Shown: positions 18,061-27,940 of the stretch, one piece after another | Layout of the letters: every line of letters starts with the position of its first letter | How positions within the stretch are numbered: position 1 is the first letter of the stretch | DNA from: Gemmatimonadota bacterium | GTDB taxonomy: Bacteria; JAAXHH01 | Direction: 5' to 3' | Assembly: GCA_026702745.1 (NCBI GenBank) | Contig: JAPPBT010000072.1 | Location: 1-60,419, forward strand | DNA length: 60,419 bases | Program-made: the position numbers and the translations under genes | The notes under the pieces: generated by a model | The model's database searches: none | The model's input: only the letters and a program-made list of their open reading frames with translations | What the model was told of the DNA's origin: nothing

Positions 18061-18786
18061 ATGAACAAGCAAACAGGCAGGCCAGCGGACTTACATCTGA
18101 TACACGCATGCCTTGAAGGTCGATCGGATGCGCAGAGTCTACTCTACAAATCGTTTTTCATGTCGGACATGCCCGTTCATTTCTGGGTTTACAAGAAAGC
18201 GTACTGGATACCGGCGAGTGAAAAGGAAGACATCCTCAATGACATATTCATCGCGGTCTTGCAGAGTCTTCCCAAGTTCGAATTCCGCAGTGCGTTGAGC
18301 ACCTACGTGATCCGCATCGCCAAGATAAAGTGTCTTGATGCCATGCCTTCGCGGATGGGGGTCGCGAGGGGGCGGGGAATCAAGTTCGTCGATATCGACT
18401 GGTTCGCATCGAACACCGAGTCGGGGCTGCAGATCGAAGACCCTAATAAGAATAACGGTCCCGGCCGGTTATTCAAGAAACTGGAAGAAGAAGAACAGAT
18501 TTACCTGTTGCATACTGCCCTCAAATACTACACGGGTCCGCGATGCCGGACCGTCCTCAAAATGTACGTCAGGGAACTGAAAGGGGAACTGGCCAGGGAG
18601 GACATTGCCGAACTGATGGGGGTGCCCGTACAACGCATGGGACAGATGATCTACGACTGCATGTATCGCCTCAGGCGCAAGATGCAAAGCAGGTTTCGTG
18701 ATTACGAACACTTTACCAAGTGCGTGTGCGAAGGCACCAGGCGTCGTAGACGCAGAAGGAAGGAGCAGTCATGCATCCAAGAATGA
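18061..18786 (+). CDS. ECF-like RNA polymerase sigma factor
   Basis: A 241-residue protein with the two-domain plan of group IV sigma factors. A sigma region 2-like part spans about residues 12-95 (HACLEGRSDAQSLLYKSFF and LSTYVIRIAKIKCLDAM), and a region 4 helix-turn-helix spans about 190-220 (AREDIAELMGVPVQRMGQ, then YRLRRKMQ). The linker is longer than usual, and the C terminus carries a run of seven arginines and lysines (RRRRRRRKE). The frame is open further upstream, but I prefer the ATG at 18061, where family similarity begins. No anti-sigma gene is adjacent on either side. It may direct the divergent promoters in the AT-rich island next to it. Confidence 0.75.
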   Translation: MNKQTGRPADLHLIHACLEGRSDAQSLLYKSFFMSDMPVHFWVYKKAYWIPASEKEDILNDIFIAVLQSLPKFEFRSALSTYVIRIAKIKCLDAMPSRMGVARGRGIKFVDIDWFASNTESGLQIEDPNKNNGPGRLFKKLEEEEQIYLLHTALKYYTGPRCRTVLKMYVRELKGELAREDIAELMGVPVQRMGQMIYDCMYRLRRKMQSRFRDYEHFTKCVCEGTRRRRRRRKEQSCIQE

Positions 18787-19109
18787 CGATTCGCGGCCCG
18801 TAAACCCGCGACACCTTGTTTCGAAAGCGGGGATGGATCGTTGTCTGGAGAAATCCGCCGGGACCGGGGATTAGCTGTGACCGGGATTCCGGCGGGACCG
18901 GGGTTCCTCATCAGCCATCCACCCCGCTTATCGTGCGGCGATCCGAAACGGGCCGGATTTCGGCTTGTTACGCTCCACAGATCGGACATGCGCCTTCGAA
19001 GTGTGGCCGGCAGTCTTCGACGATTCCCGTGGGCCGGTACGCGGGCATTAAGGGGTTGACAATCGACTGTTGGCACTTACGTTACGAAGAGCCGAAAGGA
19101 GTTCACCGC
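18787..19109. other. Intergenic region between the sigma-like gene and ispG
   Basis: These 323 bases contain no convincing gene. The first part has two imperfect copies of a GGGACCGGGG motif (about 18855-18905). The last 60 bases hold the candidate ispG promoter and ribosome-binding site. Confidence 0.5.
19056..19084 (+). promoter_or_regulatory. Candidate ispG promoter
   Basis: TTGACA at 19056-19061 is followed after 16-17 bases by TACGTT/ACGTTA. The -35 box is perfect, the -10 poor. It would give a leader of about 20 bases before the ATG at 19110, which has AAAGGAG seven bases upstream. Confidence 0.4.
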
Positions 19110-20282
19110 ATGGACATGACCTATCCGCGGCGAAAGACCCGTGAAGTACGCGTAGGTAACATCATGGTCGGCGGCAAGCATCCGATTGCCGTGCAGTCGA
19201 TGATCACGGAGAACACGCGGGACGTGGCGGCGTGCGTGGAGTCGATCGTCCGACTGCACGAACTCGGTTGTGAAATCGTGCGGGTGACCACTCCTACGCT
19301 GGCGGACGCCCACAGCCTGCGTGAAATCAAGCATACCCTCGACCTGAGGGGTGTGGACGTGCCCCTGGTCGCCGATGTCCATCACCAGGGCACCCGGATA
19401 GCCGAGGAAGTCGCCCGGTCCGTCGACAAGGTGCGGATCAACCCCGGCCTGTTCGTGTTCCAGCGACTGGCCGATACCATCGAGTACACGCAGGAAGAAT
19501 TCGAAGCGGCACGACGGAAAGTGGAGGAAGACCTGGCGCCGGTTATCGAGGTCTGCCAGGAGCGGGACATCGCCATGCGCATAGGCGTGAACCACGGATC
19601 CCTGTCGGACCGCATGACGGTGACCTACGGAGACACGCCGCTCGGCATGGTGGAGTCCGCGCTGGAGTTCATCCGGGTCTGCGAGGCACGGGACTATCGG
19701 AACCTCATCGTCTCGCTTAAGGCATCCCGCGTGCCCGTCATGATCCAGGCGAACCGGCTCATGGCAAGCCGTATGGACGAAGAAGGCATGGACTATCCCC
19801 TGCATCTGGGCGTCACCGAAGCCGGCGACGGCGAGTATGCCAGGATCAAGTCCACATCGGGCATCGGCACGCTGTTGGCCGAAGGGCTCGGCGACACCAT
19901 CCGCGTATCACTCGCCGAGGATCCGGCCCACGAAATACCGGTCTGTTACGATATCCTCCAGTCGCTGGGCCTGCGCCGCACCAAGGTCGAGTTCATCGCC
20001 TGTCCTTCCTGCGGGCGGACCAAGTTCAACCTGGAAAACGTGCTGGCGGAAGTCAAGGCGGCCACCGATCACCTCGCGGGTCTCGATATCGCCGTCATGG
20101 GATGCATCGTCAACGGTCCCGGAGAGATGGCCGATGCGGATTACGGCTATGTCGGACGGGCCAACGGGATCATCTCGCTCTACCGCGGGCGGGAATGTGT
20201 CAAAATGAGCGTTCCACAGAAACAAGGTGTCCACGAGCTGGTCGACCTGATTAAATCGGATGGCCGCTGGGTAGATCCGTAA
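19110..20282 (+). CDS. ispG: 4-hydroxy-3-methylbut-2-enyl diphosphate synthase
   Basis: Penultimate enzyme of the non-mevalonate (MEP) isoprenoid pathway, converting methylerythritol cyclodiphosphate to HMBPP with a 4Fe-4S cluster. The 390 residues are the standard length for the compact bacterial form. Cluster ligands are C298 and C301 in [10 protein letters not shown]332 in GCIVNGPGE and E339. The TIM-barrel part starts with [18 protein letters not shown]. The frame extends upstream to 18816, but the ATG at 19110 with AAAGGAG is clearly the start. Its presence indicates that isoprenoids are made by the MEP pathway here. Confidence 0.97.
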   Translation: MDMTYPRRKTREVRVGNIMVGGKHPIAVQSMITENTRDVAACVESIVRLHELGCEIVRVTTPTLADAHSLREIKHTLDLRGVDVPLVADVHHQGTRIAEEVARSVDKVRINPGLFVFQRLADTIEYTQEEFEAARRKVEEDLAPVIEVCQERDIAMRIGVNHGSLSDRMTVTYGDTPLGMVESALEFIRVCEARDYRNLIVSLKASRVPVMIQANRLMASRMDEEGMDYPLHLGVTEAGDGEYARIKSTSGIGTLLAEGLGDTIRVSLAEDPAHEIPVCYDILQSLGLRRTKVEFIACPSCGRTKFNLENVLAEVKAATDHLAGLDIAVMGCIVNGPGEMADADYGYVGRANGIISLYRGRECVKMSVPQKQGVHELVDLIKSDGRWVDP

Positions 20283-20307
20283 CCGGCGACCTCCCGCGCA
20301 GTCCTCC

Positions 20308-20321
20308 GGCCAGGCCTGGCC
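20308..20321. other. Perfect 14-bp palindrome downstream of ispG
   Basis: GGCCAGGCCTGGCC is self-complementary with no loop, lying 26 bases after the ispG stop. It is not followed by a T run on the plus strand, so I do not call it a terminator. It could be a protein-binding site or chance in GC-rich DNA. Confidence 0.3.
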
Positions 20322-20481
20322 TGAAAAGATACTTGATGGCCCGGCGCCGTTCCCCGTAGTCCTCCGTACATCCAACATCCCACACGTGATCCCACGCGTG
20401 CCTGACGCAAGGTCGTGTGGTCGATGTCGATCCATACTCGCGACTGCTGCCTGATCCGGGCGAACGGGAATCGAATATCGG

Positions 20482-20510
20482 TTGACCGAAGGGCCGCGAT
20501 TCATTAATTT
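20482..20510 (+). promoter_or_regulatory. Candidate citrate synthase promoter
   Basis: TTGACC at 20482-20487, a 17-base spacer and TAATTT at 20505-20510 fit a housekeeping promoter, about 70 bases before the start codon at 20581. The spacer between ispG and this gene (298 bases) holds no other gene that I can support. Confidence 0.45.
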
Positions 20511-20580
20511 GTTGCTTTCACGGCGCGCAAATCCCGGAGCCTGTGATTTCATCCAGCCAGTTTGCAGGAGGTCGTACTGA

Positions 20581-21882
20581 ATGCCCGACACGTTGACGGT
20601 CATCGACAACCGGACCGGCAAAAAATACGAGATCCCGATCCTGTACGGGACCTATCCCCGGTACGGCGCCGCGATCCCCACGACGGACTTTCGACAGATC
20701 AAGGTGTCCGATGACGACTTCGGCCTGCTGGGTTACGACCCGGCGTTCACCAACACCGCCTCCTGCCGGAGCAGCATAACCCACATCGACGGGGAAAAGG
20801 GCATCCTGCGTTACCGGGGCTACCCCATCGAGGACCTGGCGGTCAACAGTTCCTTTCTCGAAGTCGCCTTCCTGATTGTCCACGGCATGCTGCCGACCCG
20901 GACCGAACTGGACGAATGGTCCTACGACATCACGCATCACGCGATCGTCCATGAGAATATCAAGAAGTTCATGGACGGGTTCCGTTACGACGCCCATCCC
21001 ATGGGGATCCTGATCAGCACGGTCGCCGCGCTTTCCACTTTCTACCCGGAAGCGAAGCAGATCCGCGACGTGGAAATCCGCAACGAACAGATCCACCGGC
21101 TCATCGCCAAGATCCCGACCATCGCCGCTTTCGCGTACCGGCACAGCCAGGGCTTTCCCTACACCTACCCGGACAACGGCCTGGGTTACTGCGGCAACTT
21201 CCTGTCCATGATGTACAAGATGACGGAGAAGTACACGCCCGATCCCGTGCTGGAAAAAGCGCTGGATGTAGTGTTCATCCTGCACGTGGACCACGAGCAG
21301 AACTGCAGCGCCAACGCGATGCGGAGCGTAGGCAGTTCGCTGCCCGATCCCTACGTGTCCGTGGCCGCCGCCGCCGCCGGCCTGTACGGTCCGTTGCACG
21401 GCGGGGCGAACGAGCAGGTGCTGCACATGTTGCAGGAAATCGGCCACATCAGCCGCGTGCCCGCTTACATCAAGAAGGTCAAGCAGGGAGATATCCGGCT
21501 CATGGGGTTCGGTCACCGGGTGTACAAGAACTACGATCCCCGGGCCAAGATCCTCAAGGAGATGACCCACCGGGTACTGGGCGTGACCGAGAGAAACACG
21601 CTGCTGGACGTCGCCGTGGAACTCGAGCGGATCGCCCTTGAAGACGATTATTTCGTCAACCGGCAACTCTATCCGAACGTCGACTTCTATTCGGGTCTCA
21701 TCTACCAGGCCATGGGCTTCCCGCTCGAAATGTTCCCGGTGCTTTTCGCCATTCCCCGCACCGTGGGCTGGCTGGCCCAGTGGGCGGAGATGCTGGACGA
21801 CCCGGAACAGAAAATCGCCCGCCCCCGCCAGATCTATACCGGCGACGACGTCTGCCAGTACGTTCCGATCGAAGACCGTTAG
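20581..21882 (+). CDS. gltA: Citrate synthase
   Basis: Condenses oxaloacetate and acetyl-CoA at entry to the TCA cycle. The 433 residues match the long bacterial (type II, hexameric) form. The three catalytic elements are present: histidine in LYGPLHGGANEQV, histidine in MGFGHRVYKNYDPRAK and aspartate in YPNVDFYSGLIYQAMGFP. The N terminus (LGYDPAFTNTASCRSSITHIDG) is the usual small domain of this type. GGAGG lies about ten bases upstream of the ATG. A methylcitrate synthase role is conceivable given the propionyl-CoA carboxylase in the window, but length and motifs favour citrate synthase. Confidence 0.95.
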   Translation: MPDTLTVIDNRTGKKYEIPILYGTYPRYGAAIPTTDFRQIKVSDDDFGLLGYDPAFTNTASCRSSITHIDGEKGILRYRGYPIEDLAVNSSFLEVAFLIVHGMLPTRTELDEWSYDITHHAIVHENIKKFMDGFRYDAHPMGILISTVAALSTFYPEAKQIRDVEIRNEQIHRLIAKIPTIAAFAYRHSQGFPYTYPDNGLGYCGNFLSMMYKMTEKYTPDPVLEKALDVVFILHVDHEQNCSANAMRSVGSSLPDPYVSVAAAAAGLYGPLHGGANEQVLHMLQEIGHISRVPAYIKKVKQGDIRLMGFGHRVYKNYDPRAKILKEMTHRVLGVTERNTLLDVAVELERIALEDDYFVNRQLYPNVDFYSGLIYQAMGFPLEMFPVLFAIPRTVGWLAQWAEMLDDPEQKIARPRQIYTGDDVCQYVPIEDR

Positions 21883-21911
21883 CAAAGCGTCAATACGGTA
21901 GCATGGCGGCC

Positions 21912-21959
21912 GCCCGTCAGCTTCGCGGCACCCTCACGCCCGTCAGCTTCGCGGCACCC
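21912..21959. repeat. Duplicated 22-bp segment across the amidohydrolase stop
   Basis: The 22 bases at 21938-21959, which include the end of the amidohydrolase gene and its stop codon, are repeated without a mismatch at 21912-21933 just downstream. The period is 26 bases. Confidence 0.92.
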
Positions 21960-22776
21960 ACCTGTAGGCGTCCCTGCTGTTCTTCCCCATGACTTTATCC
22001 AGGGCTTCCGAACCTCGCGGTTCGAGACAGGCCATGGCCAGTGCCTGCACCTGGCGGTAAGAAGCGAATCTCCAGGATACCGGCCAGTTACTGGCATAGA
22101 GCAGACGGTTCTCCCCGAAGGCGTTCCAGAGCACATCGAGGACCGGTTTATAGTAGGCCGGGTCCTCCGGCGGAGGATCGTCCCGCGCCAGTTCCACCAT
22201 GCCCGATATCTTGCAGAATACGTTGGGATGGGCCGCGGCGGAGGAGATGCCGGCTGTCCACTCCTCGTCCGGGCGGCCGCCGGTTACCGGCACGTGGGCG
22301 AGGTGGTTCAGCACGATCCTGAGACCGGGAAATCGGGCCGCACAGGCGGTCACACCGGCCAGCCACTCCTTGCCCACGAGCAGGTCCAGCGTGAGGTCGT
22401 GGGCGGCGAGTTGCTCCAGCGCCTTAAGATACACTGGATCGTCCACCGGCGCTTTCCCCAGCCGGATGCCGTAGAAGAGGTCATGGGCGGCGAAACGGTC
22501 CAGGTCGGACTCGAAATCCTCATCGGGTGGTTCCAGGTGACCCACGAGACCCAGCAGGAAGGGGTCTTCCTCGGCCAGGTCCAGGATCCACTGATTGTCC
22601 TCCACCCAGGCGCTGGCTTCCACCACGACCGTGCCCGTGACGCCATCGGCCAGCGCCTCGCGCTTGAAATCCTCCGGCATGATCCTACGATAAAGAAACG
22701 CGTCGTCTGCACGGGGCCAGGGCACGCCCTGCGGCCTGGAGGGATCGTAGAAATGGGTGTGGGTGTCGACGATCAA
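21943..22776 (-). CDS. Amidohydrolase_2 (lactonase-like, COG3618 type) TIM-barrel hydrolase
   Basis: A 277-residue metal-dependent hydrolase. It begins [16 protein letters not shown], with the HxH metal motif, and has further ligands in LNHLAHVP and a C-terminal YASNWPV, where most relatives have SDWPV (Asn in place of Asp). The family includes L-fucono- and L-rhamnono-lactonases, which fits the aldonic-acid dehydratases upstream. I chose the TTG at 22776: it overlaps the upstream stop as TTGA and is preceded by GGAAGGGA. It is the last gene of a five-gene minus-strand operon. Opening of a sugar lactone is the likely role, but a carboxylic-ester or decarboxylase activity is also found in the family. 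Confidence 0.82.
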   Translation of the reverse strand: MIVDTHTHFYDPSRPQGVPWPRADDAFLYRRIMPEDFKREALADGVTGTVVVEASAWVEDNQWILDLAEEDPFLLGLVGHLEPPDEDFESDLDRFAAHDLFYGIRLGKAPVDDPVYLKALEQLAAHDLTLDLLVGKEWLAGVTACAARFPGLRIVLNHLAHVPVTGGRPDEEWTAGISSAAAHPNVFCKISGMVELARDDPPPEDPAYYKPVLDVLWNAFGENRLLYASNWPVSWRFASYRQVQALAMACLEPRGSEALDKVMGKNSRDAYRWVPRS

Positions 22777-23582
22777 TCCGCGTTCCCTTCCGAAACCTTC
22801 CGACAACTCTCGAAGAAATCCGCATTGGACGCCGAGAATCCGAACTGCTGCTCGATCTCGCGGACCGCGATTTCCGTTACGAAAAGCTCGTCCAGCGTGT
22901 CCGGGAACTCGACGCCCGCGGTACAGTCGCGCAGGAACACGATATTGTATCCGTACCGGGCCATGGACCGGATGCCGTAATCCCTGCCCAGGACGCACCA
23001 GTTGGTAGCGAAACCGGCGTAGACCAGGTGGAGCACGTTCCGTTCGGCCAGCACCTCGTGCAGTTCGGCGCCGGTGGTGATCACCACGTCTTCGTCGCGG
23101 ACCTCCACGGCCGGAGACACCGTCAGGCCGTCGCTGATGGGATCCCAGTGGAGACCGATGCCCGGGGGTTGGCTCCGGGGACCGCGGTAGGCCTGGAACG
23201 CGCCTTCCCTGCTCCGAAACGCCGGGGGCGGCCAGTCCGCGCCGCCGCGCTCCGGCTCGGGCGCCGCCGGATTCCGGGACGATTGGGGAAACCGCCGCGC
23301 CACCTCGGGCGACGGGGCATGGATAACCGGCAGGCCGGCCTTCCGGCTCATCTCGATGGCCGGTACGATCGCCTCCCGCGTGACCCGGGCGGCCCGTTCG
23401 ATCCAGCTGTCGATGAAATGGGTGTTCCACAGGTCCACCAGCACGAGTGCCGTCTGTTCGACGGGCAGGTCCATCCGGATCTCCCGGCGGATGAAGTGCT
23501 CCTCCCTGCAGGGCACATCGGCGGGGGTGCTGTCCTGGTAGTACCGCACTTTCAGGTCGAGTTTGGCCGGGTTATCTGCCAT
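22773..23582 (-). CDS. Isochorismatase-fold cysteine hydrolase, divergent
   Basis: A 269-residue protein of the isochorismatase/nicotinamidase fold. The catalytic aspartate is D50 in [11 protein letters not shown] and the nucleophile is C196 in [11 protein letters not shown]. The usual lysine between them, found in a K-x-R-x-S-x-F type segment, is missing: the chain runs straight from DVVITT into GAELHEVL. Between residues 90 and 150 there is an extra Pro/Arg-rich insert. The chemistry could be amide, carbamate or other hydrolysis, if it is active at all. Its start lies inside the end of the YjhG-like gene (11-base overlap) and its stop overlaps the lactonase-like gene. Confidence 0.82.
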   Translation of the reverse strand: MADNPAKLDLKVRYYQDSTPADVPCREEHFIRREIRMDLPVEQTALVLVDLWNTHFIDSWIERAARVTREAIVPAIEMSRKAGLPVIHAPSPEVARRFPQSSRNPAAPEPERGGADWPPPAFRSREGAFQAYRGPRSQPPGIGLHWDPISDGLTVSPAVEVRDEDVVITTGAELHEVLAERNVLHLVYAGFATNWCVLGRDYGIRSMARYGYNIVFLRDCTAGVEFPDTLDELFVTEIAVREIEQQFGFSASNADFFESCRKVSEGNAD

Positions 23583-25695
23583 TTTTGCCTGCCTTCGTCT
23601 TCGGTGGCGCCGGCTTCGCGGGCTTCACCGGTCGGGACGTGGAGGTCGTTGGAGGCGCTTCCGTCTTCGGCGACGACGCCTGAACCGGGTTCCTTGACGG
23701 TTCCCGTACCCCGGCGAGGCCACCGTGCTGCAATCGCTGAACGATCTCGTCCACGTCGTAGACACATCCGCCCCACGCGCCGCCGCCGGCCTGCTGCAGT
23801 GCGGCCCAGAGACGGGTGTCGTCGGGCAAGTTCGGGTCGACGGCCAGGTCGTTCCTCGGCGATCGCCCGGCCAGCAGCCGGTTACCCTCTTCCACACCGA
23901 CTGTGGAATCCCCGCTGCCGACCAGGTTGATGGATCCGGTCAGGTTGTTCCGGTCTATGACGATTTCCACCAGGTCGCCGTCGATGATCTTCCCTATGGG
24001 GCCGCCCGCGAGGGCCTCGGGACCGACGTGACCGATGCAGGCGCCCGTCGAGATACCGGAGAACCGTGCGTCGGTCACCACGGCGACGTGCTTTCCGAAG
24101 GACAGGTGCCTCAGCGCGGCGGTGATCTGGTAGGTCTCCTCCATGCCGGCGCCCATGGGACCCCGGCAGATGAGCACCAGCACGTCGCCCGGCTTGATCC
24201 GGTCCTCGTCCCGGCTTTTAATGGCGGCGATGGCGTCCCGTTCCCGCGTGAATACCCGTGCGGGTCCCGTTTTCCGGTACACTCCGTCCGGATCGACGAC
24301 GTCCGGGTCGATAGCCGTACTCTTGATGACCGATCCCTCCGGCGCGAGGTTGCCCACGGGGAAGGTTACCGTGCTGGTCAGCCCCCGGCTCCGAGCGCGA
24401 TCGGGGGACATGATCACGTCGTCCGGGTCGATCCCGTCCACCTTCTCGAGGCGCTCGCGGACCAGCCGCCGCCTGTCGGACGCCTGCCACCAGTCCAGGA
24501 CCTCGCCCAGGGTTGTCCCGGCCGCGGTAAGCACCGATTCGTTCAACAGACCCGCTTCGCGCAGGTGAAGCATGACTTCCGGCACGCCGCCGGCAAGGAA
24601 GGCAATCACCGTGGGATGGCCCGACGGCCCGTTCGGCAGCACGTCCACCAGCCTGGGAGTCTGACGGTTTATCCTTGCCCAGTCCTCGATTCCAGGCCGC
24701 TCCAGCCCGGCGGCATGGGCGACCGCGGGGATGTGCAGCAGCAGGTTGGTGGAGCCTCCGAAGGCGGCATGGACCGTCATGGCGTTCTCGAGCGCTTTTT
24801 CGGTCAGGATCTTTCGAACGGTCATTCCCTCGGCGTCCAGCCGCATCAGCGCGCGGGCAGACCGCTTAGCCATGTCGATCCAGATGGGTTGTCCCGACGG
24901 CGCCAGCGCGCTGTGGGGCAGGGAGAGGCCGAAGGCTTCGCCCACGACCTGCGAAGTGGCCGCCGTACCGAGGAACTGGCAGCCGCCGCCCGGCGACGCG
25001 CAGGTCCGGCAGCCCATGTCCGCCGCGTATTCGAGCGTGATCTCACCGTGGGCGTACCGGGCGCCGATGGACTGGATCATGCCGGCGTCTTCACCTTCCT
25101 CGGGCGGCAGGGTGACACCGCCCGGCACCAGCACGCAGGGCAGGTCGTGGGACGCCGCCAGCGCGATCATCATGGCGGGCAGCCCCTTGTCGCAAGTTGC
25201 CACGCCGATCACGCCGCGGCGCGTCGGCAACGACCGGATCAACCGCCGGAAGACCATGGCCGCGTCGTTTCGATAGGGCAGGCTGTCCATCATGCCCGTT
25301 GTGCCCTGGGTGCGTCCGTCGCAGGGATCGGTGCAGTAGCCGCCGAAGGGGATGCCTCCCAGGGCCGTGAGCTCCTCGGCGGCCGCGTGCATGAGCAGGC
25401 CGACCTCCCAGTGGCCCGTGTGGTACCCCAGGGCCACGGGCGTTCCATCGGATGCGCGGATCCCTCCCTGTGTGCTGAGGATCAGGTATTCCCGGCGTTT
25501 CAGCGCCTTCGGACTCCAACCCATGCCCACGTTCTGGGACAGGCCGAAGAGGTCGCCGCTTGGACTTTCCCGCAGCATATCGCCGGTGAGCGGCAGGCTG
25601 CCTTCCGGTCCCGGTGCGCTGGATTGAATGTTATATATGGCTGGATCAGACTGGCCGACAACGGCCTCGAAGGAGAGCAGGGAAGGTGGTTTCAT
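23572..25695 (-). CDS. YjhG/YagF-type D-xylonate dehydratase (IlvD/Edd family)
   Basis: A 707-residue Fe-S dehydratase that removes water from an aldonic acid to give a 2-keto-3-deoxy acid. The family-specific opening [20 protein letters not shown] and [14 protein letters not shown] assign it to YjhG/YagF rather than to IlvD or Edd. Candidate cluster cysteines are in [23 protein letters not shown] and [16 protein letters not shown]. The last 35 residues or so are a Lys/Pro/Thr-rich tail not found in E. coli YagF. The ATG at 25695 overlaps the upstream stop (ATGA); the longer frame upstream is the PhyH gene in another phase. Substrate could be xylonate or another pentonate or hexonate. Confidence 0.9.
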   Translation of the reverse strand: MKPPSLLSFEAVVGQSDPAIYNIQSSAPGPEGSLPLTGDMLRESPSGDLFGLSQNVGMGWSPKALKRREYLILSTQGGIRASDGTPVALGYHTGHWEVGLLMHAAAEELTALGGIPFGGYCTDPCDGRTQGTTGMMDSLPYRNDAAMVFRRLIRSLPTRRGVIGVATCDKGLPAMMIALAASHDLPCVLVPGGVTLPPEEGEDAGMIQSIGARYAHGEITLEYAADMGCRTCASPGGGCQFLGTAATSQVVGEAFGLSLPHSALAPSGQPIWIDMAKRSARALMRLDAEGMTVRKILTEKALENAMTVHAAFGGSTNLLLHIPAVAHAAGLERPGIEDWARINRQTPRLVDVLPNGPSGHPTVIAFLAGGVPEVMLHLREAGLLNESVLTAAGTTLGEVLDWWQASDRRRLVRERLEKVDGIDPDDVIMSPDRARSRGLTSTVTFPVGNLAPEGSVIKSTAIDPDVVDPDGVYRKTGPARVFTRERDAIAAIKSRDEDRIKPGDVLVLICRGPMGAGMEETYQITAALRHLSFGKHVAVVTDARFSGISTGACIGHVGPEALAGGPIGKIIDGDLVEIVIDRNNLTGSINLVGSGDSTVGVEEGNRLLAGRSPRNDLAVDPNLPDDTRLWAALQQAGGGAWGGCVYDVDEIVQRLQHGGLAGVREPSRNPVQASSPKTEAPPTTSTSRPVKPAKPAPPKTKAGKNGR

Positions 25696-26939
25696 GATGG
25701 GGATGCCCCGTTTCCTATACATCCGGTGGTCCATGAAGCGTACCAGTTGTCCGAGGTGAGCGCCGGCGGGACTTCTTCGAAGTAATAGCGGGTCTCGCCG
25801 CCCTGGAAACCCGGCAGCAACTGGTTCTCGTCGGATTGCACGAGGTCGTCGACGGGCTTGAACCGCGTCCACAGGACTTCCGCTTCCTCCGGGGTGAAGC
25901 GGTCACCGAGCGGCCTGCCCCATTGCAGGGTCATGGGATGGACCGATTCAATGCCCAGGGCTTCCGGCGCAGTAAGGCCGTCCGGGTCCACGCAGCGCTG
26001 GTTGTATATATGCCGGGCCGTTTTGCTGAGACAGATCGTCGACTTGACGACGCCTTTCTCGCCCCTTCCGGGATGCAGGGCGTCCAGCGCGCTTCGATAG
26101 GCGCCGGTGTCCGCGGCCAGGACCGCGCGGAGCGCCGCCTCCCCGTGGTTCACGTAGCCGGCGGCGCGCTCGTGCCAGCGCAGGCAGGTATCGCGGGCCA
26201 CGGGTGCAAGGTGCTCGATCCAGGCCGTCGTATGCCAGTGCGTCAGGCGCGCGAACCCCCCGTGAATGGTGCGGCGCATTTTCGTAGAGTAGTTGCTCCC
26301 CCAGTGGAGTATGGGAAGAATGTAGACGACGCCGTCCCCCGCCTGCAGCCGGGTCTGCACGCCGCCCGGGACCGGAGCCCTGGGATCCCTGGACATGGAC
26401 GCGTTTTCTTCGGATGTGTTGCGCCGGACGTGGCTGCCCGGAACGACCCAAAGCACGCTGTCATCGTAAAGCGGTACGTTCCACTGGACGTACCGGGGTC
26501 CGCTTTCCAGGATATCGTCCGCATAGGCCATGAGCGGACAGTTCAACGGCGGATAGAAATCACGGTGCCACCGGGCGGGACCGTGGTCTCTCAGCGGGTT
26601 GCACATGAGCATCATTTCCGTGGGCGGCGCGTCGTCTTCGGCGAGGAGCACACTGCTCACGCCCTGAACGTTCTCGTGAAGCCAGAACGCGAAAGCAGGC
26701 CCCGATTCCCTATCGCCCAGTTCCGGCGGCCGCGTGAGGTTCAGCCGCGGCTGGGCGGAAGTCCGCCACAGGTCGGCCGGCGCCTTGCCCCGGGCCGCCT
26801 CGTCCGTCCAGATCCTCCGTTGCCGGTCCACGAGGATTTCGTAGCTGCGGCGAAGGACCTCGAGATCCCGCGGCGGGATCACGCCGCGCAGAACCAGGAA
26901 ACCCTCCTCCAGGAACCGGTCCCGGTCGACGCGGATCAC
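25692..26939 (-). CDS. Phytanoyl-CoA dioxygenase (PhyH) family protein
   Basis: A 415-residue non-heme iron, 2-oxoglutarate-type dioxygenase. The metal triad is visible: HxD in [11 protein letters not shown] and the distal histidine in [11 protein letters not shown], whose nearby arginine would hold 2-oxoglutarate. PhyH proteins hydroxylate diverse small molecules and are expanded in several uncultured phyla. The C-terminal 150 residues or so extend beyond the core fold. A GTG at 26939 overlaps the mannonate-dehydratase stop (GTGA) and has GGGAAGG upstream; an ATG at 26957 is the alternative. Its place between two sugar-acid dehydratases suggests the substrate is a sugar derivative, which is inference. 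Confidence 0.85.
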   Translation of the reverse strand: MIRVDRDRFLEEGFLVLRGVIPPRDLEVLRRSYEILVDRQRRIWTDEAARGKAPADLWRTSAQPRLNLTRPPELGDRESGPAFAFWLHENVQGVSSVLLAEDDAPPTEMMLMCNPLRDHGPARWHRDFYPPLNCPLMAYADDILESGPRYVQWNVPLYDDSVLWVVPGSHVRRNTSEENASMSRDPRAPVPGGVQTRLQAGDGVVYILPILHWGSNYSTKMRRTIHGGFARLTHWHTTAWIEHLAPVARDTCLRWHERAAGYVNHGEAALRAVLAADTGAYRSALDALHPGRGEKGVVKSTICLSKTARHIYNQRCVDPDGLTAPEALGIESVHPMTLQWGRPLGDRFTPEEAEVLWTRFKPVDDLVQSDENQLLPGFQGGETRYYFEEVPPALTSDNWYASWTTGCIGNGASPS

Positions 26940-27940
26940 GCCACACCTTCCCGGCATCGCCCGACGTTATCCAGCAGCGCTTTCATGTAGCCCAGCGCGA
27001 AGGCCCTGGACGTGTTACGTTGCCCCTCCGGATCTGTGGCCAGCCGCGGCACGTGATCGTCGATCATGGGACAGTCCACGCCGGCTTCGTCGTAGGCCAG
27101 CAGGGAATCCATGGGATTCACGTGGCCCTGGTCGATGAAGGTCTCTGAGAACGCGGGAACGGGCCCTGATACGAACCGGAAATGGACGTAGTTGATCTTG
27201 TCCCGGCCGCCGAAATACCGGATAGCGTCGAGCACGTCGCCCGGCATCTCCGAAATGGTGCCCTGGCAGAAGCCCAGGCCGTTGCAGTCGCTGGGTACGA
27301 GGTCGACGAGCCGCGCGAGGGCCTCGTGGCTGCGGAAGACCCGGGCGATTCCCGCGATGGGCGATATGGGCGGGTCGTCCGGGTGCAGGCTCATGCGCAC
27401 CCCGGCCCGCTCGGCCGCCGGTATGACCGCCTCCAGGAAATAGGCGACGTTGTTCCACATGTCCTCATCGGAACATTCCAGGTCCGGGGGAATGGGGGGA
27501 AACCAGTAGTCCTGCCTCGCGCCCCGGATCTGTTCGTAGTCGAAACGGGTGACGATCGCGCCGCCCCGGCTCGGTGTCGATTTTGACGTGCGCAGCCCGT
27601 AGTTGCCGCCCACGTTGCGCAGGCTGAAGAAGTAACCCAGGACGGGGATGCCCACTGCGCCCATGTTCTCCAGCGTCCTGCACCAGTTGTCGATCTGCTC
27701 GTCACGTCCCGGCAGTCCCAGCTTGATCTTGTCGCACCACTCGGGGGGTACGCCCTCGAGCACCGACCAGGACAGGCCGGCATCTTCAATGCGTGCCTTC
27801 TGGAGCGACAGGTCATGGAAGTCGTAATACCCCTTAGACAAGTCGCAGTCCGGCACCCCGTTCACCACGTCCGTTACCCCCAGTTGACGGGCGAAGGCGA
27901 GGTGTTCGGCGTCCATTCTTCCGTTGACGGCCAGTTTCAT
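26936..27940 (-). CDS. Mannonate dehydratase-like protein (UxuA family)
   Basis: A 334-residue TIM-barrel enzyme of the UxuA family, which dehydrates D-mannonate to 2-keto-3-deoxygluconate with a divalent metal. Family signatures include GVRMSLHPDDPP, LGFCQGTISEMPGD (UxuA normally FCTGS) and INYVHFRFVSG (UxuA HFRNV). Metal ligands should be the histidine of SLHPDD, the cysteine of FCQG, the histidine of VHFRF and the aspartate of MIDDHVPR. It is the first gene of the five-gene operon. No ribosome-binding site is strong. The slightly altered motifs mean the natural substrate may not be mannonate itself. Confidence 0.88.
   Translation of the reverse strand: MKLAVNGRMDAEHLAFARQLGVTDVVNGVPDCDLSKGYYDFHDLSLQKARIEDAGLSWSVLEGVPPEWCDKIKLGLPGRDEQIDNWCRTLENMGAVGIPVLGYFFSLRNVGGNYGLRTSKSTPSRGGAIVTRFDYEQIRGARQDYWFPPIPPDLECSDEDMWNNVAYFLEAVIPAAERAGVRMSLHPDDPPISPIAGIARVFRSHEALARLVDLVPSDCNGLGFCQGTISEMPGDVLDAIRYFGGRDKINYVHFRFVSGPVPAFSETFIDQGHVNPMDSLLAYDEAGVDCPMIDDHVPRLATDPEGQRNTSRAFALGYMKALLDNVGRCREGVA

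Noticed and set aside
20308-20321. Terminator after ispG
   Set aside because: The palindrome has no loop and no T run downstream on the coding strand.
20518-21885. 455-codon minus-strand open frame
   Set aside because: Antisense of citrate synthase, with the unusual residue composition of a shadow frame.
23725-25785. 686-codon plus-strand open frame
   Set aside because: Antisense of the YjhG-type dehydratase gene; its translation is His/Arg/Gly-rich and matches no family.
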